Source: Methylocystis sp. (lineage in GTDB: Bacteria > Pseudomonadota > Alphaproteobacteria > Rhizobiales > Beijerinckiaceae). From it: a DNA stretch of 64,000 nt. Positions 1 through 8,930 of this stretch are shown here, one piece after another. Within the stretch, counting starts at the first letter, position 1. Each line of letters starts with the position of its first letter. A program made the position numbers and the translations under genes. The stretch spans positions 95,382 through 159,381 of the forward strand of contig JADCCX010000024.1 in assembly GCA_020252485.1 (NCBI GenBank), in the 5' to 3' direction. The notes under the pieces are model-generated. The model did no database searches, was not told where the DNA came from, and saw only the letters and a program-made list of their open reading frames with translations.

Positions 1-6
1 GAACCC

Positions 7-1014
7 ATGCCCTCCCTCCATTTCGAAGATTTCATCCCCGGCTCCGCCACGCCCTACGGCTCGCTGACGGTCGAGCGGGAGCCGATGCTCGCCTTCGCGC
101 GGGAATTCGACGCCCAGCCGATGCATATCGATGAAAAGGCCGCCAAGGCCAGTATGGCGGGGGAATTGATCGCGTCGGGCTGGTACACGGCGGCGCTCAA
201 CATGCGCATGATGGCGGACAGCTTCATCATGGAGACCGCCAGCATGGGCTCGCCGGGCGTCTCCGAACTGAAATGGCTGAAGCCGGTGCGCGCCGGCGAT
301 ACGCTCAGTGGCATCCGGCATGTCGTTGACCGCCGGCCATCGCTGACCAAGCCGGATCGCGGCTTCGTCAATTTCCGCTTCGAAGTGTTCAACCAGCGGA
401 ATGAGGCGGTTTTCGAGCAGACGAACCTGATCATGATCGGCCGGCGCGGCACGCAAGCGCTCGGTGATTCCGCCGCGCAGCCGTTTGCGGCCACGCCGCC
501 GGTGCTGCCGGAATTTCGCGACCGTGACTTCGACACGATCCCCTTCTTCGAGGATCTGGAGATCGGTGACAGGCTCGATCTCGGGTCCATTTCCTTCACC
601 GAAGCCGATATCATCCGTTTCGCTTTGGATTTCGATCCGCAATCCTTCCATGTCGATCCGGTGGCGGCCAAAGACTCGATCTTCGGCGGGCTCATCGCTT
701 CGGGCTGGCATACCGGCGCGAACTGGATGGGCCAGATGGTCCGTAACCGCACGGCGGCGGCCATGAGCGCCGTGCTGCGCGGTGAGCGCCCGGCAAGGCT
801 CGGGCCATCGCCAGGCTTCCAGCACCTGCGCTGGATCAAGCCCGTCTATGCGGGCGGCACGATCCGCTATTCCTCCGCGATTTTCGAGAAGCGCATCTCG
901 TCCTCCCGGCCGGAATGGGGCATCGTCAGGCATTACAACACCGGCATCAACCAGAAGGATGAACTAGTGTTTTCTTTCATCGGTTCGGTGTTCTGGGAAA
1001 GGCGTCCCGCATGA
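7..1014 (+). CDS. Tandem MaoC-like hydratase (double hotdog)
   Basis: The 335-residue protein has two MaoC-type hotdog domains, roughly residues 1-145 and 180-330. Each carries the R-hydratase-like Asp/His signature (FDAQPMHID near residue 35, FDPQSFHVD near 211) followed by an ASGW helix motif. The family hydrates enoyl-CoA or related acyl-CoA thioesters; the substrate cannot be read from sequence. Both active-site motifs look intact, unlike many fused MaoC proteins in which one copy has decayed. The start lies six bases inside the window, so a longer N-terminus cannot be excluded. Its stop overlaps the next gene's ATG (ATGA), implying translational coupling with the MoxR ATPase. Confidence 0.85.
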   Translation: MPSLHFEDFIPGSATPYGSLTVEREPMLAFAREFDAQPMHIDEKAAKASMAGELIASGWYTAALNMRMMADSFIMETASMGSPGVSELKWLKPVRAGDTLSGIRHVVDRRPSLTKPDRGFVNFRFEVFNQRNEAVFEQTNLIMIGRRGTQALGDSAAQPFAATPPVLPEFRDRDFDTIPFFEDLEIGDRLDLGSISFTEADIIRFALDFDPQSFHVDPVAAKDSIFGGLIASGWHTGANWMGQMVRNRTAAAMSAVLRGERPARLGPSPGFQHLRWIKPVYAGGTIRYSSAIFEKRISSSRPEWGIVRHYNTGINQKDELVFSFIGSVFWERRPA

Positions 1015-1856
1015 GATTCGAAGGCACCAAGGCCTATGTGGCGGGCGATGATCTCAAGATGGCGGTCAACGCGGCCATCGCGCTCGAACGGCCGCTGCTC
1101 ATCAAGGGGGAGCCCGGCACCGGCAAGACGGTGCTCGCCGAGGAGATCGCCAAGGCTCTCGGTGCGCCGCTGCTGCAATGGCATATCAAGTCCACCACCA
1201 AGGCGGCGCAGGGCCTTTATGAGTATGACGCCGTATCGCGGCTGCGCGACAGCCAGCTTGGTGATCCGAAGGTGTCGGATATCCGCAATTACATCCGGCG
1301 CGGCAAGCTCTGGGAGGCGTTCACGTCGGATACGCGCCCGGTGCTGCTGATCGACGAGATCGACAAGGCGGATATCGAGTTTCCCAACGACCTGTTGCTG
1401 GAGCTCGACCGCATGGAGTTCCATGTCTACGAGACAGGCGAAACGATCCGGGCGGCGAAACGACCGATCGTAATCATCACCTCCAACAACGAGAAGGAGC
1501 TGCCGGACGCCTTCCTGCGCCGCTGCTTTTTCCATTACATCGCCTTCCCGGATGCCGACACGCTGAAGCGTATCGTCGATGTCCATTATCCCGAGATCAA
1601 GAAACAGCTCGTGGCGGAGGCGCTGAAGGTGTTCTTCTCGGTGCGGGAGGCGCCGGGCATCAAGAAGAAACCCTCCACCTCCGAATTGCTTGACTGGCTG
1701 AAGCTGCTGGTCAGTGAGGATATCAGCGCCGAGGCGCTGCGCGAGCGCGATGCCCGCAAGCTGATCCCGCCGCTGCATGGCGCGCTGCTCAAGAACGAGC
1801 AGGATGTCAGCCTGTTCGAGAAACTGGCCTTCCTCAACCGGCGCGAAACGCGTTGA
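1011..1856 (+). CDS. MoxR-family AAA+ ATPase
   Basis: 281-residue AAA+ ATPase with Walker A GEPGTGKT at residues 33-40, Walker B LLIDEID at about 112-118, and a sensor region with ITSNNEKELPDAFLRR. This pattern is typical of MoxR/CoxD ATPases, which act as chaperones for metalloenzyme maturation or complex assembly. The length fits the family. Most MoxR genes are followed by a von Willebrand factor A (CoxE-like) partner; none is present here, and the next feature is a small convergent lipoprotein. It overlaps the MaoC-like gene by four bases, so a role in that enzyme's activity is possible but unproven. Confidence 0.9.
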   Translation: MRFEGTKAYVAGDDLKMAVNAAIALERPLLIKGEPGTGKTVLAEEIAKALGAPLLQWHIKSTTKAAQGLYEYDAVSRLRDSQLGDPKVSDIRNYIRRGKLWEAFTSDTRPVLLIDEIDKADIEFPNDLLLELDRMEFHVYETGETIRAAKRPIVIITSNNEKELPDAFLRRCFFHYIAFPDADTLKRIVDVHYPEIKKQLVAEALKVFFSVREAPGIKKKPSTSELLDWLKLLVSEDISAEALRERDARKLIPPLHGALLKNEQDVSLFEKLAFLNRRETR

Positions 1857-1862
1857 GGCCGC

Positions 1863-1985
1863 TCACTGGGTGGCGGGTTTGTCGGAACAGGCCTGCGCGC
1901 CGAAGGTCGGCACGGCGCATTTGCTGCAGGCCGAAAGGCTGCTGGCCGAGAGCAGGATGGCGATGAGAAGGGTTGAGCGGCGCAT
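1863..1985 (-). CDS. Small lipoprotein, 40 residues
   Basis: A 41-codon frame on the minus strand encodes a basic N-terminus (MRRST), a hydrophobic stretch, and a lipobox-like LSAC at residues 17-20, followed by a short Cys-containing tail (C20, C23, C33). This fits a signal peptidase II substrate whose mature form is only about 21 residues. An AAGG lies just upstream of the ATG. It converges on the MoxR gene, ending seven bases beyond that gene's stop. Function is unknown. The small size makes the call tentative, but the lipoprotein architecture is unlikely by chance. Confidence 0.65.
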   Translation of the reverse strand: MRRSTLLIAILLSASSLSACSKCAVPTFGAQACSDKPATQ

Positions 1986-2138
1986 GATGCCTTGGTCCGA
2001 GATTCTCATTATCTGCTATCACGGCCGCAGGCGCTATCCAATACTTACCGACAACAGGCTCGAAAACCTGCGGCGCTGGGTCCCCTGTTTCTTTTGGCCG
2101 CCTGACCCTATGTTGCTGCCAGATCAAGGAGCATCTCC

Positions 2139-2837
2139 ATGGCTAGATCCCCGACGAGCAAGATTCCGAAGGCCGATGCGCCCGGCCCACGCGACCGGAT
2201 CATTGATGCATTGATGGCGCTTGCCGGCGACATGCGCTGGGATGAGATCACGCTGTCGATGATCGCCGCCAGGGCGGATGTCTCGCTTGCCGACTTGCGC
2301 GATCATTACCCTTCCAAGGGCGCGATCATTGGCGGCTTTTCCAAGCGGATCGATCGCATCGTGCTGGATGGTTCGGGCGGCGACATGCTGGGCGAGCCGG
2401 CGCGGGAGCGCGTTCTCGACGTGATGATGCGGCGGCTCGATGCGATGGCGCCCTACAAGGCCGGCCTCAAGGAAATCCGGCGGGCGGCGGGACAGGATCC
2501 GCTGATGCTGGCTGCGCTCAACCAGATGGCCCTCAATTCCTGGCGCTACATGCTGGCCGCCGCCGATATCGAGACGGAGGACGAACTCGGCATGGTGCGC
2601 ATCCAGGGCGCGGCCCTGGTGTTCCTGCGCACGCTCGACACCTGGTTCGAGGATGAGGGCGAGGATCTGGCCCGCACCATGGCCCGGCTCGACAAGGAGC
2701 TTGGCCAGGGCGAAAGGATCATGGGAAGGCTGCAGGACCTGCAGCGGCTGGCCGCTCCTTTCCGTGGCTTCTTCCGGGCCGCGATGGAGCGCCGGACCTC
2801 ACATCGGCCTGCGGGTGAGGAACGCGCGTCCTTTTGA
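2139..2837 (+). CDS. TetR/AcrR-type transcriptional regulator
   Basis: 232-residue protein with an N-terminal helix-turn-helix at about residues 23-70 (ITLSMIAARADVSLADLRDHY then SKGAIIGGF), the normal TetR arrangement, followed by an all-helical ligand domain. A clean AAGGAG lies eight bases before the ATG. The C-terminus is Arg-rich (FFRAAMERR). COQ9 proteins share this fold, but COQ9 signatures are not evident. The inducer and targets are unknown; the neighbouring small gene and ftsH are candidates only by position. Confidence 0.75.
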   Translation: MARSPTSKIPKADAPGPRDRIIDALMALAGDMRWDEITLSMIAARADVSLADLRDHYPSKGAIIGGFSKRIDRIVLDGSGGDMLGEPARERVLDVMMRRLDAMAPYKAGLKEIRRAAGQDPLMLAALNQMALNSWRYMLAAADIETEDELGMVRIQGAALVFLRTLDTWFEDEGEDLARTMARLDKELGQGERIMGRLQDLQRLAAPFRGFFRAAMERRTSHRPAGEERASF

Positions 2838-2864
2838 ACGGCGGATCGCTCGGGGGAGGCGGGA

Positions 2865-3125
2865 ATGGCAGAAGATTTCTTTTACCGTCTGGGCCGTGCT
2901 GCCGGCATGGCCAAACAGGCGATCCAGAAGACGACGGCGCAGGAGTTCGAGGGCATCGCGACGCTGGAAGGCCATGGCCGCATCTCGATCATCGTCAACG
3001 AGAAGCCGGATGGCACAAGGATCGTCCTTCTCAAGGCCAAGGGCTCGGAATCGACGGTCTATGTCGGCTTCGATCGCGAACAGCTCGAGGCGCTCAAGGC
3101 GCAGCTTGCGGAGATCAAGATCTGA
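2865..3125 (+). CDS. Small conserved-type protein of unknown function
   Basis: An 86-residue protein that I do not recognise. The N-terminal half (FFYRLGRAAGMAKQAIQKT) looks amphipathic-helical. The middle alternates beta-like segments (GRISIIVNE, TRIVLLKAK, STVYVGF), and the end is a helix (REQLEALKAQLAEIKI). There is no signal peptide or membrane segment. The leader has an unusually G-rich Shine-Dalgarno, GGGGGAG at 2852-2858, six bases from the ATG. That 7-mer is an exact complement of the loop motif of the predicted small RNA at 21.2 kb. It lies 27 bases after the TetR-type gene and is probably co-transcribed with it. Confidence 0.7.
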   Translation: MAEDFFYRLGRAAGMAKQAIQKTTAQEFEGIATLEGHGRISIIVNEKPDGTRIVLLKAKGSESTVYVGFDREQLEALKAQLAEIKI

Positions 3126-3286
3126 TTTTCCGGCGAAACCAGCGTTTGGCCGGCTCGGATGAAACCATATCGACGCAGCAGTCGCATCCTGTCCTTGGAA
3201 TCGGGCTCGTGTTTGCCTAGATTAGGCCGTATCGTCGTTTCAACGTCGTCGTCGGATTTCCCAACGGCGAGCAAAGGTCAAACCTT

Positions 3287-5209
3287 ATGAATCCGAACCT
3301 GCGCAATTTTGCGCTCTGGACGATCATTTTCCTTCTGGTCCTGGCGCTCGTCACCCTGTTCCAGAACCAGAATTCGCGCCAGTCCTCTGCGGAGATCCCC
3401 TACAGCACCTTCCTCGACGAGGTGGATGCCGGCCGGGTCGAACGGGTGGTGATCTCGGGGAATGAAATCAGCGGCACCATCACCGGCCGTGGAGCCTTCA
3501 CGACCTATGCGCCGCAGGACCCCCGGATTGTCGAACGCCTGCATGAGAAGAGGGTCGCGATCACGGCGCGTTCGCCGAATGCGGATACCCCCTGGTATAT
3601 CTCGCTGCTCGCCAACTGGCTGCCGCTGCTCGTCATTATCGGGCTGTGGATCTTCATGTCGCGGCAGATGCAGAACGGGGCGCGCGGCGCCATGGGCTTC
3701 GGCAAGTCCAAGGCCAAATTGCTGACGGAAGCGCATGGCCGGGTGACGTTCGACGATGTCGCCGGCATCGACGAGGCCAAGGAAGACCTGCAGGAAATCG
3801 TCGAGTTCCTGCGTGACCCGCAGAAGTTCCAGCGGCTGGGCGGGCGTATTCCGCGCGGCGTGCTGCTGGTCGGCCCTCCGGGCACCGGCAAGACGCTGAC
3901 GGCGCGGGCCGTGGCCGGCGAGGCGAACGTGCCGTTCTTCACAATCTCGGGTTCGGATTTCGTGGAAATGTTCGTGGGCGTTGGCGCCTCGCGCGTCCGC
4001 GACATGTTCGAACAGGCCAAGAAGAACGCGCCCTGCATCATCTTCATCGACGAGATCGACGCTGTCGGACGGCATCGCGGCGCGGGCCTCGGCGGCGGCA
4101 ATGACGAGCGCGAGCAGACGCTGAACCAGCTCCTCGTCGAGATGGACGGTTTCGAGCCTAACGAAAGCATCATCATCATCGCGGCCACCAACCGGCCGGA
4201 TGTGCTTGATCCGGCGCTGCTGCGTCCGGGCCGTTTCGACCGGCAGATCACCGTTCCCAATCCGGATGTGAACGGCCGCGAGAAGATCCTCAAGGTGCAT
4301 GTCCGCAAGGTGCCGCTGGCGCCGGATGTGGATCTGCGCATCATCGCGCGCGGCACGCCGGGCTTCTCCGGCGCGGATCTCATGAACCTCGTCAACGAGG
4401 CGGCGCTGCTGGCGGCGCGGCGGGCGCGGCGGCTGGTGACGCATGCCGAATTTGAGGATGCCAAGGACAAGGTCATGATGGGCGCGGAGCGCAAATCCAT
4501 GGCGATGTCAGAGGACGAAAAGAAGCTGACCGCCTATCACGAGGCCGGCCATGCGCTCGTCGGCCTCAGCGTGCCGGCCGGCATCCCGGTTCACAAGGCG
4601 ACGATCATTCCCCGCGGCCGGGCGCTCGGCATGGTGAAGTTCCTGCCCGAGGGCGACAAATACTCCATGCGCTATGTGGAATATACGTCGCATCTCGCTG
4701 TCGCGATGGGCGGCCGTGTCGCGGAAGAGCTTGTCTTCGGCAAGGAGAACATCACCTCGGGCGCGCAGGGCGACATCCAGCAGGCAACCGCCATGGCTCG
4801 CGCCATGGTGACGCGGCTGGGTTACTCCGACGAGCTTGGCACCGTCATGTACGGCGACCAGCAGGAAGAGGTGTTCCTCGGCATGTCGATGGGCCGCCAG
4901 CAGAGCATGTCCGAGGCCACGGCGCAGAAGGTGGATGCCGAAGTCCGCCGCCTGATCAACGCCGGTTACGAGGATGCCCGCAAGATCCTGACCGAAAAGA
5001 GGGACCAGCTGGAGGCGCTCGCCAATGCGCTCCTCGAATTCGAAACGCTGACAGGCGAGGAGATCAAGGGGTTGCTGGCGGGCAAGCCCATCGTCCGCAA
5101 CGACGATGATCAGACCTCGACGCCCAAGGGCACGGCGGTGCCGACGGCGGGCAAGGGGCGGCCGAAGCCCGAGCCGGACGCCGGGCTTGAGCCGCAGCCG
5201 CAGGCCTGA
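3287..5209 (+). CDS. ftsH: ATP-dependent zinc metalloprotease FtsH
   Basis: 640 residues, typical length. There are two membrane segments (about residues 8-26 and 104-123) flanking a periplasmic domain, then the AAA module with Walker A GPPGTGKT at 196-203, Walker [12 protein letters not shown], and the second region of homology ([21 protein letters not shown]). The zinc-protease motif HEAGH is at 418-422. The C-terminal tail is Pro/Lys-rich and variable, as usual. FtsH is a hexameric inner-membrane quality-control protease. In many rhizobial genomes ftsH follows tilS; here tilS is not upstream and the gene appears to be transcribed alone, ending at a strong hairpin terminator. Confidence 0.98.
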   Translation: MNPNLRNFALWTIIFLLVLALVTLFQNQNSRQSSAEIPYSTFLDEVDAGRVERVVISGNEISGTITGRGAFTTYAPQDPRIVERLHEKRVAITARSPNADTPWYISLLANWLPLLVIIGLWIFMSRQMQNGARGAMGFGKSKAKLLTEAHGRVTFDDVAGIDEAKEDLQEIVEFLRDPQKFQRLGGRIPRGVLLVGPPGTGKTLTARAVAGEANVPFFTISGSDFVEMFVGVGASRVRDMFEQAKKNAPCIIFIDEIDAVGRHRGAGLGGGNDEREQTLNQLLVEMDGFEPNESIIIIAATNRPDVLDPALLRPGRFDRQITVPNPDVNGREKILKVHVRKVPLAPDVDLRIIARGTPGFSGADLMNLVNEAALLAARRARRLVTHAEFEDAKDKVMMGAERKSMAMSEDEKKLTAYHEAGHALVGLSVPAGIPVHKATIIPRGRALGMVKFLPEGDKYSMRYVEYTSHLAVAMGGRVAEELVFGKENITSGAQGDIQQATAMARAMVTRLGYSDELGTVMYGDQQEEVFLGMSMGRQQSMSEATAQKVDAEVRRLINAGYEDARKILTEKRDQLEALANALLEFETLTGEEIKGLLAGKPIVRNDDDQTSTPKGTAVPTAGKGRPKPEPDAGLEPQPQA

Positions 5210-5231
5210 TTTTTTCTCCCGGTCAGAACGC

Positions 5232-5261
5232 AAACCGGACGCCTTGGGCGTCCGGTTTTTT
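5232..5261 (+). terminator. Rho-independent terminator after ftsH
   Basis: A 12-bp perfect stem (5232-5243 with 5247-5258) has a three-base loop and runs into a T tract ending at 5261. It lies 22 bases beyond the ftsH stop. It also abuts the stop codon of the convergent deoB, but only a short A run precedes the stem, so termination of deoB transcripts would be weaker. Confidence 0.9.
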
Positions 5262-6502
5262 CATGCGCGCGGCCGCAGCCGTCTCAGGACAATCGGCGTG
5301 CCCGCCGGAGTCGGCGGCAGGCCGAGATGCGACGCGACTGTTGCGCCGATATCGGCGAAGGTTGATCGCCTCCCCAGAGCCGCCGGAATGATGGCCGGGC
5401 CCGTCAGCAGCAGCGGCGCGCATTCGCGGGTGTGGTCGGCGCCGCGCCAGGTGGGATCGTTGCCATGGTCGGCCGTGACCACCAGGAGATCGCTATCGCG
5501 CAGCTTCGCCTCCAGCCCGGGCACCTGCCGGTCGAAGGCTTCGAGGCAAGCGGCATAGCCCGGCACATCCCGTCGGTGGCCATACTCCGTATCGAAGTCG
5601 ACGAGATTGACGAACATGAAACCGCCATCGCCAAGCGTATCCAGCGCCGCGAGGGCCATTGCGATATGCTCGTCGTTCGACTTGCCCTTGCGCTCGGCGC
5701 CGGTGCTGCGATGGGCGAAGATGTCGCCGATCTTGCCGATTGTCACAATGTCGCGGCCCGCTTCGGCGCAACGGTCGAGGACGTTGCCGGCGGGCGGCGG
5801 AATGGCTAAATCCTTGCGGTTCGGCGTGCGCTGAAAGTTCCCCTTCGATGAGCCGACGAACGGGCGGGCAATGACCCGGCCGATCATGAGAGGATCGACG
5901 AGGGTCCGGCAGATACGGCAGAGATCATAGAGGCGCTCGATGCCGAAATGCTCTTCATGCGCGGCGATCTGCAGCACCGAATCGACGGAGGTGTAGAGGA
6001 TCGGCTTGCCGGTGGCGAGACTCTCCTCGCCGAACTCCTCGATGATCGCCGTTCCCGGCGCATGGCGATCGCCGAGAATGCCGGGGAGCTTGCCTTCGCG
6101 GATGATGGCCGCCGTAAGGTCAGCAGGAAAACTCGGCACGGTATCGGGAAAGCAGCCCCAGTTGAACGGCGCCGGGCAGCCCGCGATTTCCCAATGGCCG
6201 GAAGGCGTGTCCTTCCCCTTCGAGGTCTCGATCGCGGCGGTTCCCACACCCCGCGAGGGCTTTGCCGAGAAGCCGGGCGCGAGCTTCCCCGTTGCCGCGA
6301 GACCGGCCGCGCCAAGGCCCAAAGCGTCGAGGTTCGGCAGATGCAGAGGCCCTGCGCGCAGGCCCAGCCTGCCGCCCTCGCCCCTGGCGCAGGCGGCAGC
6401 GATATGGCCGAAGGTGTCGCTGCCTGCATCGCCATAGGCTGCGGCATCCGGCGCTCCGCCAATGCCGAAGCTGTCGAGCACGATGACGATGGCGCGGGGC
6501 AT
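5261..6502 (-). CDS. deoB: Phosphopentomutase
   Basis: 413 residues. DeoB interconverts ribose or deoxyribose 1-phosphate and 5-phosphate in nucleoside salvage. Alkaline-phosphatase-superfamily metal motifs are visible: [13 protein letters not shown] near the N-terminus, the central TPSGHWE region (residues about 101-107, around the phosphorylated Thr), [13 protein letters not shown], and the C-terminal [18 protein letters not shown]. It begins six bases after yejF ends, so it is probably the last gene of the yej transcript. That arrangement links peptide import with pentose salvage, but no functional connection is evident. Confidence 0.95.
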   Translation of the reverse strand: MPRAIVIVLDSFGIGGAPDAAAYGDAGSDTFGHIAAACARGEGGRLGLRAGPLHLPNLDALGLGAAGLAATGKLAPGFSAKPSRGVGTAAIETSKGKDTPSGHWEIAGCPAPFNWGCFPDTVPSFPADLTAAIIREGKLPGILGDRHAPGTAIIEEFGEESLATGKPILYTSVDSVLQIAAHEEHFGIERLYDLCRICRTLVDPLMIGRVIARPFVGSSKGNFQRTPNRKDLAIPPPAGNVLDRCAEAGRDIVTIGKIGDIFAHRSTGAERKGKSNDEHIAMALAALDTLGDGGFMFVNLVDFDTEYGHRRDVPGYAACLEAFDRQVPGLEAKLRDSDLLVVTADHGNDPTWRGADHTRECAPLLLTGPAIIPAALGRRSTFADIGATVASHLGLPPTPAGTPIVLRRLRPRA

Positions 6503-6508
6503 GGGGGC

Positions 6509-8137
6509 TCAGCTGGCGGCAGTGGCGGTCGGCGCCGCCTCGTGGCTGAAAGCGGCGGCGAGCAGGGCGCGGGTGTATTCGGTCTGCGGATTGGCGAAGA
6601 TATCCGCCGCAGGACCGGCTTCCACCACCTTGCCGTTCTTCATGACGACAAGCTCATTAGCAAGCGCGCGGACGACCTGCAAATCATGGCTGATGAAGAG
6701 ATAGGCGAGGCCGCGCTCCCTCTGGAACTTGCGCAGTAATTCGACGATCTGCACCTGCACCGTCTTGTCCAGCGCGGAGGTCGGTTCATCCAGGACCACG
6801 AATTTCGGGTTCAGCGCCATGGCGCGGGCGATGGCGATGCGCTGGCGCTGCCCGCCGGAGAATTCATGCGGATAGCGGTCCATCGCCGCGGGATCGAGGC
6901 CCACGTCCTGCAAGGCCCGGGCGACGATCTCGCGGCGGGCGCCATAGGAGAGGCCCTTGTCCTGCACCACGAGGCCTTCCTCGACGATTTCGGCCACGGA
7001 GAGGCGCGGCGAGAGCGAGCCGAACGGGTCCTGAAAGACGATCTGGAGATCGCGCCTCAGCGGCCGCATCTCCTTGAACAGCTTGCCGTCAATCCGCTCG
7101 CCCATGAAGAGGATCGGCCCTTCCGAGCGGATCAGCCTGAGGATAGCCTGGCCGAGCGTCGTCTTGCCGGAGCCCGATTCGCCGACCACGCCGACCGTTT
7201 CGCCCTCGCGGACGGTGACGGAAATCTCGTCGACCGCCTTCACATAGCCGACGGTCTTGCGCAGGAAGCCTTTCTTGATCGGGAACCAGATCTTGAGCTT
7301 GTCCGTCTCGATGATGGGCTTGCGGCTGGTGTCGGGCCGGGCCGGACGGCCCTTCGGCTCCGAGGCGAGCAGCGCCTGGGTGTAAGGATGCTGCGGATGG
7401 CCGAAGACCTCCGAAACCGGCCCTGCCTCCACCACCTTGCCCTTCTTCATGACCACCACGTTATGGGCAAGCTTGCGCACGATGCCGAGATCATGGGTGA
7501 TGAAGAGGATCGCCATGCCATGCTCGTCCTGCAGCCGCTTCAGCAGGGTCAGGATCTGCGCCTGCACGGTCACGTCGAGCGCCGTGGTCGGCTCGTCGGC
7601 GATCAGCAGTTCCGGCTCATTGGCGAGCGCCATGGCGATCATCACGCGCTGGCGCTGCCCGCCGGAGAGCTGGTGGGGATAGGCGGAGAGCCGCTCCTCG
7701 GCATTGGGAATGCCAACCTCGTTCAGGAGCGCGATGATGCGCGGCCGCAGCGCCAAGCCGGCCGCCCTTCCATGCAACTCCAGGATTTCGCCGATCTGCC
7801 GCTCGATCGTGTGGAGCGGATTGAGCGAGGTCATCGGCTCCTGGAAGACCATGGTGATGTCGTTGCCGCGGATCTTCTGCATCTCATCGTCGGAGGCAGC
7901 GATCACATCCCGGCCGTTGAAGAGGATTTCGCCGGTCGGATGCGAGGCGGCCGGATAGGCAAGCAGCTTCACCACCGACAAGGCGGTCACGGATTTGCCG
8001 GATCCCGATTCGCCCACGACCGCGAGCGTCTCGCCCTTCTTGAGGTCGAAGGAGATGCGGTCAACCGCAAGCGTTGTCTGGCCGCCTTGATGGAAGGCGA
8101 CGGAAAGATCGCGCACGGAGAGGAGGGGGGTGGTCAT
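6509..8137 (-). CDS. yejF: Dual ATP-binding subunit of peptide importer (YejF-type)
   Basis: 542 residues comprising two complete ABC domains in one chain, as in YejF. The first has Walker A GESGSGKS near residue 38 and signature LSGGQRQRV; the second has GESGSGKT near 316 and FSGGQRQRI. Each is followed by a Walker B with an Asp-Glu pair (IADEP, VLDEP), and both H-loops are intact. It powers the YejB-YejE channel for oligopeptides or microcin-C-like compounds. Its ATG overlaps the stop codon of the PIN toxin (ATGA), and no obvious Shine-Dalgarno precedes it, so its translation may depend on the inserted toxin gene. Confidence 0.95.
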   Translation of the reverse strand: MTTPLLSVRDLSVAFHQGGQTTLAVDRISFDLKKGETLAVVGESGSGKSVTALSVVKLLAYPAASHPTGEILFNGRDVIAASDDEMQKIRGNDITMVFQEPMTSLNPLHTIERQIGEILELHGRAAGLALRPRIIALLNEVGIPNAEERLSAYPHQLSGGQRQRVMIAMALANEPELLIADEPTTALDVTVQAQILTLLKRLQDEHGMAILFITHDLGIVRKLAHNVVVMKKGKVVEAGPVSEVFGHPQHPYTQALLASEPKGRPARPDTSRKPIIETDKLKIWFPIKKGFLRKTVGYVKAVDEISVTVREGETVGVVGESGSGKTTLGQAILRLIRSEGPILFMGERIDGKLFKEMRPLRRDLQIVFQDPFGSLSPRLSVAEIVEEGLVVQDKGLSYGARREIVARALQDVGLDPAAMDRYPHEFSGGQRQRIAIARAMALNPKFVVLDEPTSALDKTVQVQIVELLRKFQRERGLAYLFISHDLQVVRALANELVVMKNGKVVEAGPAADIFANPQTEYTRALLAAAFSHEAAPTATAAS

Positions 8138-8631
8138 GGCTGCTGTGTAATGAATGGGGCCAATGATAACTTGTTAAAGGTGAGGAATTGACCGATCTTC
8201 ATCGGTTGCGGAGATGATTCGACCGCACGAGCCAAATCGGTGTCATTCGATACGAAAAAGTCGGTTTTTTCCAGTGTTGCCGTTGCGAGGTGAATTGCGT
8301 CGGGTAGCTTAATTCTTTTGTTGAAGGCACGAATTCTGGCGGCTGTTTCAAGAACGCTCCGCCCTATCGGCACGATGCGCTGGACCGAACCCCTATCAGC
8401 GATATTGAGGCAATAGTTGTTAACCTGTTTGACATCACCAGAAATGCGCATGTTTTCCAGTGGCTTCACGAGAATCTCGGCGAGCGTCAACTCACTGGAG
8501 ATGACAACACGTCGTGGATGCTTGTTCCGATAGATTTGCCAAAGGCGTTCGGAATAATCCGTTCCCTTCTCGAACATTTCAATGAAAGCGTTCGTATCCA
8601 GATAAATCCGGATCCAGGACGGATCAGTCAT
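8134..8631 (-). CDS. PIN-domain toxin (VapC-like)
   Basis: 165 residues from the ATG at 8631, chosen because it gives the usual eight-base overlap with the antitoxin; an in-frame ATG 14 codons upstream is less likely. PIN-fold ribonuclease features include an N-terminal YLDTNAFIEMF (acidic D), a central Glu in TLAEILVKP, and the later acidic pairs KLPDAIHLA and SNDTDLA. Such toxins cleave RNA under Mg2+. The base composition is visibly more AT-rich than its neighbours, suggesting transfer. The stop overlaps the yejF start, so the module sits inside the yej operon. Confidence 0.85.
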   Translation of the reverse strand: MTDPSWIRIYLDTNAFIEMFEKGTDYSERLWQIYRNKHPRRVVISSELTLAEILVKPLENMRISGDVKQVNNYCLNIADRGSVQRIVPIGRSVLETAARIRAFNKRIKLPDAIHLATATLEKTDFFVSNDTDLARAVESSPQPMKIGQFLTFNKLSLAPFITQQP

Positions 8632-8860
8632 CCCATTCGTCACGCAATGCGCGTATGCGCTTGACCGGATCATCGCTTAGTTCGGGCCTGATATCGCGGG
8701 CCTTTAGCATCGCTTCGACAATCGCGTCCCGGTCGCTATCGCTATCAGTGGGGTCATCGTCTTTCACGATGATCGTCACGGTTTCGCTTCCCGAAAAGCC
8801 AAACCGTAAGTCTTCCGGAAGTTTTTCCACTGGATAATGAGTACGGACGATCTTGTTCAC
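8624..8860 (-). CDS. Antitoxin partner of the PIN toxin
   Basis: A 78-residue, strongly acidic protein (run DDDPTDSDSDRD at about residues 34-45). An N-terminal part could form beta structure, and a C-terminal helix, Asp/Arg-rich, would wrap the toxin. The length, order (antitoxin first) and eight-base overlap with the PIN gene fit a type II module. I could not assign a DNA-binding family. It starts 70 bases after yejE ends. Composition is AT-rich like the toxin. Confidence 0.75.
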   Translation of the reverse strand: MNKIVRTHYPVEKLPEDLRFGFSGSETVTIIVKDDDPTDSDSDRDAIVEAMLKARDIRPELSDDPVKRIRALRDEWDD

Positions 8861-8930
8861 GTCGAAATCTCCAACGGTGACCCCAACAGCAGCTTAGGAG
8901 AAAGTGTCGGAAAGGTGAAGCTTTGTCTGC

